From positions 186,001 through 250,000 of the forward strand of contig CAWGVL010000078.1 in the NCBI GenBank assembly GCA_963825845.1: a stretch of DNA of 64,000 nt. Reading direction: 5' to 3'. Below are positions 17,167-27,682 of the stretch, piece by piece; the first letter of the stretch is position 1, and the number at the start of each line of letters is the position of its first letter. The notes below the pieces were generated by a model. The model worked only from the letters and a program-made list of their open reading frames with translations. It had not been told where the DNA came from and made no database searches. A program made the position numbers and the translations under genes. This stretch comes from DASQDN01 sp963825845. GTDB lineage: Bacteria; Acidobacteriota; Terriglobia; Bryobacterales; Bryobacteraceae.

Positions 17167-18479
17167 ACTTCCAACTTCCAAGGGCTGCGATACCGAGCCT
17201 TCAGGTGTGGACGTACGTCCTTCTGAGCGACGGTCCAGTTTTTTTCGTCCCAGTCGAGCCGCGACTTGAAACGCATCGCCAGATTGGCGAGAATGCAGAC
17301 CGCCGATGATCGAACACACGTCTCAATTTCGCTGATCGGCTTTTGGCGGCTTTTGATGCACGAGATGAAGTTGTTCCAGTGCGGGACATTCATCTGTCGC
17401 ATGTCATCGTCGTTCTCGTACTTCTCTTCCGTCAGCGACGATTTCGGATTCGGAGTCACCCAGCAGCCGCTGCGATTGACCATCAGGGTGCCTTCGGTAC
17501 CGTGAATCACCGTAGCGGCGCGTTGAGTCGTGCCGAACATCGGCATTGGGTTGCATGTGCGGCTCTCGTAGCTGGCGAGGAACTTGGGATAGCGGAACGT
17601 CGCCAACATCGTGTCCGGCGTTTCGAGATTATCCTGCACGTAGAACTTGTCACCCGACGCCAGGATCACGTTCGGCATCACTTCATCGAAACACTGGTGC
17701 AGCGGATCGATGAGATGCACGCCCCAGTCGGTCATCGCTCCCCCGGCGTAGTCCCAGAAATAGCGGAATGTCGGAAAGGTCGCAGCCTTCACGCCCCAGC
17801 GATTCGGATTGAACGGTACTTTCGGAGCGGGACCGAGCCACATGTCCCAGTCGAGACCCAGCGGCACTTCGCTGTCGGGCGGATTGCCGTATCCTTCCTG
17901 CGGCGTCGTGCCCGCTTGGTAGGCGTGGCAGAAAGTGATTGCGCCGAGCTTACCGCTCTTCACGATCTCAGCTGCTTTCAGAAAGTAACCACCCGACCTC
18001 TGCATGGTTCCGGCCTGCACGATGCGTTTATACTTGCGCGCGGCCTCGACCATTTTCTGACCTTCTTCGATATAAACCGACGCGGGCTTTTCGACGTACA
18101 CGTCTTTGCCCGCTTTGCACGCCTCGACGGTCATGTACGCGTGCCAGTGATCCGGCGTGGAGATGCAGACCGCGTCAATCGATTTGTCCGCGAGCACCTC
18201 GCGGAAATCCTTGACCGATTTCGGCTCGAATCCGCCACGCCGCGCGGCCGCTTCGGCGCGTTCGAGATGGGGTTGGTACACATCGCAGAGCGCGGCGGGC
18301 TCGACGTCAGGCACCTTCATCGAGTAGTTCAGATTGCCTGACCCCATGGCGCCGAGGCCGATAAATCCCACTCGGATTTTTTCGTTGGCGCCCTTCACCT
18401 GTCCGGTAAACAGGGAGGTCGTAAACGCCGTTCCAGCGGCAAGCGCTTCGCGGCGCGAAATCGGGTTGTTATTTGACAT
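17163..18479 (-). CDS. Tat-exported Gfo/Idh/MocA-family oxidoreductase
   Basis: 438 residues. The start ISRREALAAGTAFTTSLF is a twin-arginine signal. The Rossmann domain reads KIRVGFIGLGAMGSGNLNYS, and the EKP motif is in AGKDVYVEKPASVYIEEGQK. The C-terminal domain has FRYFWDYAGGAMTDWGVHLI, whose terminal histidine is a likely active-site residue. Exported members are numerous in Acidobacteria and Planctomycetes and probably carry a tightly bound nucleotide; the substrate is unknown. The frame is intact. Its upstream region (18480-18607) is short and also faces the end of the next gene. Confidence 0.9.
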   Translation of the reverse strand: MSNNNPISRREALAAGTAFTTSLFTGQVKGANEKIRVGFIGLGAMGSGNLNYSMKVPDVEPAALCDVYQPHLERAEAAARRGGFEPKSVKDFREVLADKSIDAVCISTPDHWHAYMTVEACKAGKDVYVEKPASVYIEEGQKMVEAARKYKRIVQAGTMQRSGGYFLKAAEIVKSGKLGAITFCHAYQAGTTPQEGYGNPPDSEVPLGLDWDMWLGPAPKVPFNPNRWGVKAATFPTFRYFWDYAGGAMTDWGVHLIDPLHQCFDEVMPNVILASGDKFYVQDNLETPDTMLATFRYPKFLASYESRTCNPMPMFGTTQRAATVIHGTEGTLMVNRSGCWVTPNPKSSLTEEKYENDDDMRQMNVPHWNNFISCIKSRQKPISEIETCVRSSAVCILANLAMRFKSRLDWDEKNWTVAQKDVRPHLKARYRSPWKLEV

Positions 18480-18607
18480 ACGGCTTCGCCCTAATCTATC
18501 AAATGCGCTGAAAAGAAAAAAGCCGCGCCAGCCTGCCGGGTGTCAGTCATCAAAGGAGGCCGAGTACGAGCCGACGAACACGATGTGTGGGTCGAAAAGG
18601 GTATGAA

Positions 18608-20052
18608 TTAAGCGAGCACGTCCTTGATCACGGTTCCGCCGAAATCGGTGAGTTTTTCCTGGCGGCCGTTGTGCAAGAACCAAAGCCGGTTCTGATCCAT
18701 CCCGAGGAGATGAAGGATCGTCGCGTGGAAATCACGCATCGAGTAGCTTGAGCCGGCTCCCCGGAGCCCCATCTCGTCAGTCTCACCTACGATCGTGCCG
18801 GGTTTCACACCCCCGCCGGCGAACCACATGGTGAATGCGTGTGGATTATGATCGCGGCCGTCTCCACCCTGCGACATCGGCAACCGTCCGAACTCGGCTC
18901 CCCAGATCACCAGCGTGGTGTCGAGCAATCCGCGCTGCTTCAGGTCTTTCAGTAATCCCGCTACTGGAAGATCGGTCATGCCGCACATCTTTTCGTGATT
19001 GCCGACAAGATCCTTGTGCGCGTCCCACTGAACAGATACAGGGCCGCCGCCGGAGTATAACTGCACGAAGCGAACGCCACGTTCCACAAGGCGCGCGCCA
19101 GCAGACATCGAGTTCCGAACTCGTTTGTGCGCTTCTGGTCGATACCGTACATCCTTCGCGTGGCTTCCGTTTCCTTGGCCAGATCGACGGCTTCCGGCGC
19201 ATGGCTCTGCATTCGGAACGCTAGTTCGTAAGAACTGATGCGCGCTGCCATTTCGGTGTCGCCATCGAGCGTGTCCATCTCGTTCATCGACTGCAGGAAG
19301 TTCAGTGTCCGCCTCTGCCGGTCAGGTGTCATCGATTCCGGCGGACGAAGATTCAGGATCGGGTTGGCCCCGGAGCGAAACACTGTGCCCTGATACACGG
19401 CAGGCAGGAAGCCAGCGCCCCAGCACGGCGTGCCGCCTTCGGGAGTGCCTTCCGGTTGAGGCATCACGACGTAGGCCGGCAGATTCTCGCTCTCGCTCCC
19501 GAGTCCGTACGTGACCCACGATCCCATGCTCGGGTATCCCATGAGAATGCGCCCGGTGTTGACGTGGTACATCGCAGGCGCGTGCACGGTGCTGTCGGTG
19601 TAGAAGTTGCGCACGAAGCACATGTCATCGACGCACTGCGCAACGTTGGGGAAGAGCGTCGATACGTCGCGGCCGCAATTGCCGTATTTGCTGAATTTCC
19701 AGGGACTGCGGAGCAGTGGAGTGTCGCCCTTGGTGAACTGACTGACGACCGTGCCGTAGCTTTCCGGAAGTTTTTGTCCGTTGAATCTGTCGAGCGCCGG
19801 CTTAGGATCGAACGTGTCGATCTGACTCGGCCCACCAACCATGAACAGGAAGATTACCGACTTCGCCTTCGGCGCGAAATTCGGCGGCTTCGGCGCGAGC
19901 GGATTCACCCGCTGTACAGCCGCCGTTGCCGGTGGGTCGAGCAAAGAGGCCAATGCGATCGATCCGAATCCATGAGCCGCGCGTACCAGAACGTCGCGTC
20001 TTGTCACTGCTTTGCCGATATGCGGGTTCTTAGGGTACATAGACGAACTCAT
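18608..20052 (-). CDS. DUF1501 protein (one frameshift as read)
   Basis: Second DUF1501 member. An N-terminal Tat-like signal (TRRDVLVRAAHGFGSIALAS) is followed by FMVGGPSQIDTFDPKPALDR, LRSPWKFSKYGNCGRDVSTL and GSWVTYGLGSESENLPAYVV. After a single shift near 19092-19096 (at CLLAR, expected to run into LVERGVRFVQLYSGG) come DTTLVIWGAEFGRLP, GRDHNPHAFTMWFAGGGVKP and FHATILHLLGMDQNRL. Nothing else is broken. The upstream PSD1 gene overlaps its start by about 23 bases, so the two are co-translated. Confidence 0.85.
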
Positions 20053-22190
20053 TTCGATTCAGGAGCGCCAGGCAGAAATCCTGTAGAGTGCCGCCGGATT
20101 TGAGAAAGGTTTTCGCCAGCGTCTGTTCGTCCTTTCGGGGCGGACGAGCCAGAGCAAGACGCCATGCGGTATCGATTGCGCACGCCTTGTTTTCTCCACA
20201 CGACTTCACGAGACGGTTCGAAAAGTCGCGCGAGACATCCTGCATAAAGCTCGAGTTAAAAAGAGAGAGCGCCTGCAGCGCGTGCGTCGACACGGGGCGG
20301 ACAGGGCAGGATGTAATCGCGTCGGGCTGGTCGAAAGCGGATAGCAGCGGGAGCCTCACGCTGCGCTTGTTGTAGAGATAGATACCTCGGCGATTTTGTA
20401 CACGCACGTCCGGATGGACGGGCCAGAGTCCATCGCGCTCATGCTCGGTGAAAATCAGGTCGTAGACCTCAGGCTCGATCGGAATTCGCACAGGCTTGCC
20501 GCCGAGTTCCGGATTGAGAGTGCCCGCCACGGAGAGCGCGGCATCGCGAATCATCTCCGCGTCGAATCGCTTGCGATTCATGCGCCAGAAGAAGCGGTTG
20601 TCAGGATCGATTTTCGCTTTGGCTACGTCAGGTCCGGAAGCCTGCTTGTAGGCGCTTGAAGTCACGATGAGCCGGTCCATTGCCTTGACGCTCCACCCTT
20701 GCGCGATGAATTCCGAGGCGAGCCAATCGAGCAGGCTGCGGTGCTGCGTCTTGTCTCCCATCACGCCGAAGTCGTTTGGAGTGCGAACCAAGCCATTCCC
20801 CATGCGGAACTGCCAGATACGGTTCACCATCACGCGTGCCGTTAGAGGGTTGTCCTCCGATGCGAGCCAATTGGCGAGCGCGGTACGGCGGCCAGTGGAG
20901 GACCTTGGAATCTCGAAGCTCGCTTGAACAACCCGTGGCACGGCAGGGTCGATCGGATCGAGCTTGCCGTGCGGATCGCCCATACGGAGCACGTACGCTT
21001 GCGGCGCATCCTCGCCGGTATTGACGAACGAGTAAGCCGCGGTGCGGGATCGGGAGCCGTAAATTCGACTTTATGAAGCTGCTCGCGCAGGTCTGTGCGC
21101 GCTTCGCCTTCACATCCGGCGGCATAAGTTCGACGACTTCGTCCCAGTCGGCCTTGATCTGCGCCTGCGCATTCTTGCATTCGTTTGCTGCTCCGGTGTG
21201 CGCTTGTCTTTTGGTATATTGAGCGCGGCCCTCAATATCGCGGAGCGAGTTTAGCCTTTCGCCTCTTCCTGATCTTTTCGGCAAAGGCTTCGCGAGTCTT
21301 TAAGCGCGTTTCGATGGGACCAATACGTTTCTTGTAAGCCTTCGTCGGCGGCCTCCCACGCTGCCTTCTCTTCGGGAGCCGCGAGTGCAGTCCTCGCCTT
21401 TGGCTCCGGCGAAGACAGCCTGCAGGCGTAAAAATCCGCTTGCAGATGGGATCGAACTTATGGTTGTGGCAGCGGGCGCAGTTGACGGTCATGCCGAGGA
21501 AGGCCTGACCGACATTGGTGGCGATCTCGGTCAGGACTTCCTGGCGGCTTTCTTCGGGATCGATATTGCCCGATACCAGATGCTCGGATCCGGCGCGAAG
21601 ATAGCCGGTGGCGATCAGGGCTTCCTCATTGCCGGGGAACATCTCGTCTCCCGCGAGTTGCTCCTGAATGAAGCGGTCGAACGGCTTGTCCGCGTCGAAG
21701 AATCGAATGACGTAGTCGCGATATCGCCAGGCGTGCGGGCGTTCCAGGTCCAACTCAAAACCGTTGGTGTCGGCATAGCGGACGACATCGAGCCATTAGC
21801 CGCCCAGCGTTCCCCGTATTGCGGAGAGGCGAGCAGGCGGTCCACTAGCTTTTCGTAAGCATCAGGCGATTTGTCGTTCAGGAAGGCGCGACCTCGCGGG
21901 TGTCGGTGGGAGACCGGTGAGGTCGTAGGTGACCCGCCGCAGGAGTTGAATTCGACCCAGCGGCGCTGACGGCGTAAGGTCCGTTTTTTGGAGGCCTTCC
22001 AGAATGAACGCGTCGATGGGTGTTCGAACCCAGGGTGTTCGCACCGACTTGTCAGTCAACTGGGGAACGGGAGGGCGGACGACCTTCTGGAAGGCCCAAT
22101 ATTTACCGCGCGCACCAATAAAAGAGAGCTCTTATCCGTTGCAGCGATTCCAACGCCCACCAGGCACGCAAGCAGAACGACTCGCTTCAA
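20030..22190 (-). CDS. PSD1/DUF1549/DUF1553 protein (many frameshifts as read)
   Basis: The gene starts at TTG 22190 (AAGGAG eight bases upstream) with signal peptide KRVVLLACLVGVGIAA. Domain pieces occur in order in shifting frames: KYWAFQKVVRPPVPQLTD, TPIDAFILEGLQKTDL, LLRRVTYDLTGLPPTPA, the segment DAYEKLVDRLLASPQYGERW, LDVVRYADTNGFELDLERPH, VNCARCHNHKFDPICKR and finally the intact PSD1 end (NPLTARVMVNRIWQFRMGNG to the C-terminus). At least eight small indels are needed, near 22115, 21890-21905, 21798, 21440 and within 20990-21330. It lacks the N-terminal cytochrome domain of the copy at 10614. Role unknown; partner of the DUF1501 gene downstream. Confidence 0.75.
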
Positions 22191-23458
22191 CGGGTCACTC
22201 CTTGCACGAAGGTGAGGACTTGGCTCGTCAGGTCCTGCTCCGCAGCCTTCGTGAACACTGACGTAGTCGGTTCATAGCCGCCTTCATCGAATGCCGCCGC
22301 TGTCGGAAGATAGCCGAACCAGCCGTTCGTGTATCCGAAATAAAACGTTTGCGGGAAAGGCGATCTGTTCTGATGTTTGTAGCAATTTCGGAGAAGAGCT
22401 CCACAGGCGCTGCCCAAACGAACGTCGCATTCATTTTAAGGAATCGCACGGGAAGGCGCACCAAGCGCGTTCCACCGTCGTCCACGCGCGAATATCGAGA
22501 TAATTCTCCGGCCAGGTGAGGCTCGGTTTCAGAGGTGAATCAACAAAGATCTGATCGGCGCGGATCGTGACGTCCCGGGTACCGGCCGCAAGCCGCGAAT
22601 TCGCCTGCAGGATCCGGTCACCAAGCAGCACACGGAACTGGGATAAGTGCCCTGACTTGGCATCCGGGTACACGCTATAAACGGGGGCCGATGTCCCCCG
22701 CCGCTCCATTGTACGAACAGGCACGGTAGCTCCGAGCTTCTCCTCAACGTAGGAAGCGACCACGCCCGGCGCGTCTCCGCTGATCAACTCGTTCTTGCCG
22801 CTCATGACCGTGCCGTGAATCGCATAGTTCGCGACGAGGCCGAGTGTCGATCCGTCGGGGCGTTCCAGGCGAATCAGGCCGATCTGCCGGTCCACGGGTC
22901 CGTCGGGATTGAGGCCGAGGCTGACCTTCTTATCGACGTCCATCGCTCGACGATTGATATTCGCGGCTGAAAAGCCAACGCCGGTCTGCAGTCTTGCCGG
23001 CTCAAGCTTGGCCTTCGCCTGCTGGACAGCCGAAATGAGAGACGTCTTGACCTGCTCCGTGTATTCGCGATCCCATTCGTGATCCGAACGGCCTTTCAGA
23101 AGGGCGTCGTATACTCCGTGCGGCCCGATCTCGGGCGCGGAGTGCGTGTGCGTGACGGACCACCAGAACTGACGAGCATCGATGCCAGACTGCTTCTTCA
23201 ACTCGGCCGCGACTTCGTCGTAGAGTCCGGGAGAAAACAGACAAAGGTCCGTTGAAACGAGGTAGAACTGTTCCCGGCCATCATCCATTGCGAGGACGCG
23301 ATGATAGATCGGATCCAGGACTCCCGTCGATTTCCGCGGTCCGTAGCCGAGCAGCCACTGCGATGATTTCGGTGTGATATCGACTTTGACGACGGCCGCC
23401 CGGAACTCGGCAAAGAGAGCGGTACGAGCAGCAGCAGTGCGGCAATAATCAGGCGCAT
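22187..23458 (-). CDS. Neutral/alkaline ceramidase-like hydrolase (frameshifted as read)
   Basis: ATG 23458 opens a signal peptide (MRLIIAALLLLVPLS). After a shift near 23410 come FRAAVVKVDITPKSSQWLLG and YHRVLAMDDGREQFYLVSTD. The Zn-site-like segment FWWSVTHTHSAPEIGPHGVY follows, then NYAIHGTVMSGKNELISGDA. Further shifts near 22480 and 22365 lead to the C-terminal FPQTFYFGYTNGWFGYLPTA. The THTHSAPE, NYAIHGTV and GYTNGWFGYLPT motifs match neutral/alkaline non-lysosomal ceramidase-type proteins, which cleave amide-linked lipids; the substrate here is not known. It sits between an ABC exporter and the PSD1/DUF1501 pair on the same strand. Confidence 0.72.
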
Positions 23459-23477
23459 CGGGAACAAGTCGATTGTC

Positions 23478-25316
23478 TCAAACTTTGGAACCCGGAAGCG
23501 TGGTCTCGGCCGAGAGTTCCTGATCCTTGTATTGCAACTGATATAGCTTCCAATAGATTCCGCGCATTGCAAGCAACTGCTGGTGCGTGCCGGTCTCCCG
23601 AGCCTCCCTTTATGCATGACAAAGATCCGGTCTGCCCTCTGGATCGTGGAGAGGCGGTGCGCGATGACGATCGACGTGCGTCCCTCGACGAGCCGGCCAA
23701 GAGCTTCTCTGACGCGGATCTCCGTTTCCGTATCGACACTCGATGTGGCTTCATCGAGCACCAGGATCCGTGGACTATGTGCGAGGGCGCGGGCGAAACT
23801 CATCAATTGCTTTTGCCCGGTTGAGAATCCTGCGCCGCGCTCTTGCACAGGGGTTTCATAGCTGTCCGGGAGACTATCGATGTAGTCGCGAAGGTTCACC
23901 TCGTCAGCTGCCTTCTCGATCTCCGCGTCGCTAATGCCACTGGTGCCCAGACGGATGTTGTCCGAGATGGTCCCGGTGAAAAATAGGGATCCTGTAGAAC
24001 GATTCCGAACTGTCGTCGCAGTTGGTGGAGATCGTAGTCTCTTACGTCCATCCCGCCGATACGGATCGAGCCTTTTTGCACGTCATAGAAACGCAGCAGC
24101 AGGTTAGTCAGGGTCGTCTTGCCAGCGCCCGTGTGGCCCACTACCGCGATGGTTTCGCCTTCCGCGATCGTGAAGCTGACATCCTGCAATACCCAGTCCT
24201 CGTCCTTGTAGGCAAACCAAACGTGGTCGAACTCAATGCGCGTGGTCTCGGCGGTATCGCCCTTCTCGTCCAGGGGACTGATGATGGTCGGCTGCGTATC
24301 GAGGAGCTTGAAGATGCGTTCCGACGCTACCATCGCGGATTGCAGAATGTTGTATTTTTCGCTCAAGTCCTGGATAGGCCGGAAGAATCGCATGCCGTAT
24401 TGGAAAAATGCAATCAAAACGCCCACTGTCAGGGCGCCGTTCACGATCTGGAAGCCTCCCCATGCGAGCATCGCCGCCAACGCAAGCATGCTCAGCCACT
24501 CGACGATCGGGTAAAACCACCCGTAAGCCGAAATGGAATCTTTGAAAGCGAGCATGTGCTCTCGATTAATTTTCTCGAATTCTTCGATGCTTTTCTTTTC
24601 ACGATTAAACAGTTGGAGCACCGTGATTCCGTTGACGTGCTCCTGCAGAAACGCATTGATTTTTGCGATGGCAATCCTCGTGCGCCTGTATGAATTCGAA
24701 ACCGAGCGCCTGAACAGCGCCGTAACCAGGATGACGAATGGCAGCACTGTGAGCATGATCAGCGTCAATCCCGGGCTCATCTGGAACATCGCGAGAATAA
24801 CAAACGAGATTACGAGCAGATCACCGATGATGGTGACCACTCCCGAGCTAAAGAGTTCATTCAGAACGTCGATATCCGTCGTTACGCGCGTGACCAACCG
24901 GCCGACAGGATGCCGGTCGAAATACTGAACGTCGAGTTTCTGCAAGTGCGCCATGATCTGGCGGCGGAGGTCAAACATCGCGTTTTGACCGGTCCACTGC
25001 ATCAGATACGATTGGCCGAACTCGAGTCCGAGCGCGCCGATCACGGCCGCGAGATAAAGCAGGGAAACTTGCGTCAGTCCCGTCCAGGGGTCGGCGAGAG
25101 CCATGCATCGAGCGGCGTCTGAACCTGGCGGTCAGCGGGAACAAGATACCGGTCGATCGCAATCTTCATTAGAAGCGGTCCGGCAATCTGCAGAACTGAA
25201 TTAACCCCAAGGAAGATCAACGAGATGGCAACATAACGCCGGTAGGGCCACAGGTAGCGCATCAACCTGCGCATTAACCTGCCATGGTAGACTTTCCCTA
25301 CGACTTCCTCTTCCAT
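23478..25316 (-). CDS. ABC exporter, fused membrane and ATPase domains (frameshifted as read)
   Basis: About 610 residues from ATG 25316. The N-terminal transmembrane domain starts LMRRLMRYLWPYRRYVAISL and continues with LIMLTVLPFVILVTALFRRS and the coupling-helix region REHMLAFKDSISAYGW. The ATPase domain has Walker A VVGHTGAGKTTLTNLLLRF, the Q-loop IVLQDPY, a signature variant TGQKQLMSFARALA (LSGGQ-like FSTGQ), Walker B RILVLDEATSSVD and the H-loop IVIAHRLSTIQRADRIF. Shifts occur near 25100, 23985 and 23608. It is a lipid-A/multidrug exporter-type half transporter acting as a homodimer. The cargo is unknown, though the downstream lipid hydrolase hints at a lipid. Confidence 0.85.
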
Positions 25317-25367
25317 GGAGACGAGTGTAGCAGCGCCCAAGTGCTAAATTGGTCACACGTGGAGACG

Positions 25368-26249
25368 TTGAACGGAGTGATGGTCGTTGACAAGCCCGCC
25401 GGGTGGACTTCACACGATGTGGTGAACAAGGCGCGGCGCTTTCGGGGACCAGGAAAGTCGGCCATCTCGGCACGCTAGACCCGATGGCGACCGGCGTTCT
25501 TCCATTGCTGATCGGGAGGGCAACGCGGCTTGCCCAGTTCTTCGGGAAGGCTGACAAAGTTTACAAAGGCACAATCCACTCCGGGTACTCGACGGACACA
25601 TACGACGCCGAGGGTAAGCCGACATCCGAATCGAAGGCGGTAGATCTCGACTGCCGTCACGATTGAATCACTCCTGGTGAGGTTTCAAGGGAAAATCCAG
25701 CAGACACCACCCCCCGTATCGGCCAAGAAGATTCAGGGAATGCCGGCCTATAAGCTTGCGCGAAAAAAATATCGAGGTAAAGCTTGAACCGGTAGAGGTC
25801 GAGGTTCATTCCATCGAAATGTTGCGATGCGAAGGGAACGAAATCGATGTGCGCGTGCATTGCGGATGGGGACGTACCTCGGAGTATTGCGCACGATCTC
25901 GGCCAGACTCTTGGGACGGGAGCCTTCCTGAAGCGACTGCGGCGCACCGCATCTGGTGGGTTCGATTTGCAAATGTCACGAACGCTGGACGAACTCGCTG
26001 TGTTGGCTGAGCAGGGTCGTATCTCTGAAGCGCCTGATTCCAGCCGCGGACCTGTTGCCCGAATTTCCGAGTGAACATGTCGATGCCGCAACGGCCGGCT
26101 TCATTCGACAAGGGCGCGATTTCCGAGTGTCTCCGTTTCGTGTTGCCGCGGCAGCGCGATACGTGAAAGCGGTCTCACAAGAAGGCGAGCTGCTCGCCAT
26201 CGGCGAAGCCAAATTGCCGAATCTGTACCACCCCATTCTTGTTCTTTAG
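25368..26249 (+). CDS. truB: tRNA pseudouridine(55) synthase TruB (frameshifted as read)
   Basis: Makes pseudouridine 55 in the T-loop of tRNAs. TTG 25368 with GGAGA upstream gives NGVMVVDKPAGWTSHDVV. After a shift near 25448 the catalytic motif KVGHLGTLDPMATGVLPLLI (nucleophile Asp) is intact, followed by KVYKGTIHSGYSTDTYDAEG. More shifts near 25655, 25760, 25870 and 26025 are needed to reach PPVSAKKIQGMPAYKLAR, EVKLEPVEVEVHSIEMLRCE, RSIAHDLGQTLGTGAFLKRL and the C-terminal EGELLAIGEAKLPNLYHPIL. All pieces are present in order in a normally essential-type single-copy gene, so sequencing indels are more likely than a pseudogene. Confidence 0.82.
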
Positions 26250-26260
26250 CAAAGAAATGA

Positions 26261-26641
26261 ATGAAACTTAATGGGATTTTTAGGTTTTGTTCATCGCTAT
26301 TGATTACCCTGAAAGTGTGGCCTATTCGAACGGCGGTCGTGTGCTTGCTCTTAGTGACTTGTGGATATATGGCGGTAGGTCAGGAGCAACCACCGGCAGC
26401 GGAGCCAATTACGAGGTTCGTTTCCGGTACGGTCACCGAATTCACTCCCGATCACATCGTCGTGAATAGGGCTCTCCTGAGCAGGCGCGGAAAACCGTAC
26501 GTTCCTGATGAACGCCGAAACCAAGGTTGAAGGCAAATTGAAGTCCAAGGCTCGGGTTACTGTCGGCTTCAAAACCACCGACGAAGGTGATGTTGCATCC
26601 GGATCATCGTGCGCGCTTCACAAGGTTCGAAAAAGCCCTGA
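26261..26641 (+). CDS. Secreted DUF5666-like small protein (frameshifted as read)
   Basis: ATG 26261, 11 bases after truB. A signal peptide (SLLITLKVWPIRTAVVCLLL) is followed by a small beta-domain: ITRFVSGTVTEFTPDHIVVN, then after a shift near 26499 TFLMNAETKVEGKLKSKARV and TVGFKTTDEGDVA, and after another near 26597 IRIIVRASQGSKKP and stop. The pattern 'SGTVTEF..D.IVV....L......FLM...TKVEGKLK...RVTVxF' is that of small exported OB-like DUF5666 proteins common in Acidobacteria. Function unknown. Confidence 0.6.
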
Positions 26642-26685
26642 GTTCTAACGCGAAACACTCTTTGTTCCTTTGCTGTCGAACAACT

Positions 26686-27681
26686 GTGAAACGGACGCTT
26701 TGCAGTGCCGCACTCAGCCTCGTACTCGTCGCCAGTCTAAATTCCGCTACTTTATGGCGCGATCCTGGACCTGTCGAATCGCTTGACCTCGCCGGTGGTC
26801 CCGGAGGAAAAGCGAAAGCTCCTCAGGCCCCTTTTATCTTCATGTCCGAGGTTAAGGGTGGAACTGCACCCAAAGTAATGGTCCGCGATGCGCGTGGGAC
26901 GGAGTGGATTGTGAAGTTCGGCGAAGAGGTGAAGGCCGAGAACTTCGCCTCTCGAATCGCGTGGGCTGCAGGGTATTTCGCCTTGCCGACGTATTTCGTT
27001 GCAGAAGGTCAGATTCAGGGGGTCACCGAACTTGGACGCGCGGCGTCTGTGATTGACCGGAGCAACAATGGCGCGTTTCGCAATGCACGTTTCCAGTTGA
27101 AGGATCCGGCACTCGCAAACCCAGCGGGTAAATGGAATCTATCCGAGTCGAACCTGAAAGGATCACGTGAGCTTGCCGGGTACAAAGTGCTGTTCGTGCT
27201 GCTTTCTAACTGGGACGTTAAGCCTGAGAATCTGTCGGTCGTAAATGTCGGCGGCGACCAGGTATATGCGTTGACGGATTGGGGGGCCTCCATGGGCCGG
27301 TCTGCCGAACTGACGGGGCGCAGCAAATGGGACTGTAAACTATATTCCGCTGATACTCCGAGTCTGATCGAAGGCGTAGACAACGGCTTTGTCGTTTTCA
27401 ACTATCAGGGCAAACAGGGAATCGAGATTCGCAAGGCCATCCAGGTTGAGGATGTGCAGTGGCTAATGCAGCGACTCGGAAAACTGAGCGATGCGCAAAT
27501 CGATGCTGCTCTTCGTGCTTCAGGAGCGACGCCTGATGAAGTGGCGTGCTTTGGGAAAGCGTTTCGCAGCCGTTTGAACCAGTTGAGGATGGTTGCTGGG
27601 CAAAAGCTGTCCGATGACGCAGCGACGACGCGGACGCGCAGAGAAATCCGGACAACCGTTCCTAAACCGGCGCAGGATTGA
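26686..27681 (+). CDS. Exported protein with kinase-fold (HipA/FAM20-like) signature
   Basis: About 331 residues from GTG 26686, which begins a signal peptide (KRTLCSAALSLVLVASLNSA). Pattern reading suggests a kinase fold: a beta-strand lysine in GTEWIVKFGEEV and a helix glutamate in KAENFASRIAWA. There is a catalytic-loop-like LSNWDVKPENLSVV with Asp about residue 177 and Asn about residue 182, and a metal-binding YALTDWGASMGR with Asp about residue 198. The spacing resembles HipA and phosphoinositide-kinase-like enzymes. These marks are seen in sequence; the activity is inferred. A kinase fold with an export signal is unusual because ATP is scarce outside the cytoplasm. It could equally be a pseudokinase. 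The start upstream could be longer, but then there is no signal peptide at the N-terminus. Confidence 0.6.
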   Translation: MKRTLCSAALSLVLVASLNSATLWRDPGPVESLDLAGGPGGKAKAPQAPFIFMSEVKGGTAPKVMVRDARGTEWIVKFGEEVKAENFASRIAWAAGYFALPTYFVAEGQIQGVTELGRAASVIDRSNNGAFRNARFQLKDPALANPAGKWNLSESNLKGSRELAGYKVLFVLLSNWDVKPENLSVVNVGGDQVYALTDWGASMGRSAELTGRSKWDCKLYSADTPSLIEGVDNGFVVFNYQGKQGIEIRKAIQVEDVQWLMQRLGKLSDAQIDAALRASGATPDEVACFGKAFRSRLNQLRMVAGQKLSDDAATTRTRREIRTTVPKPAQD

Positions 27682-27682
27682 C

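Noticed and set aside
25368..26249. truB as a true pseudogene
   Set aside because: All conserved blocks are present in order with only small frame changes; no large deletion or stop cluster; similar shifts affect unrelated neighbours.
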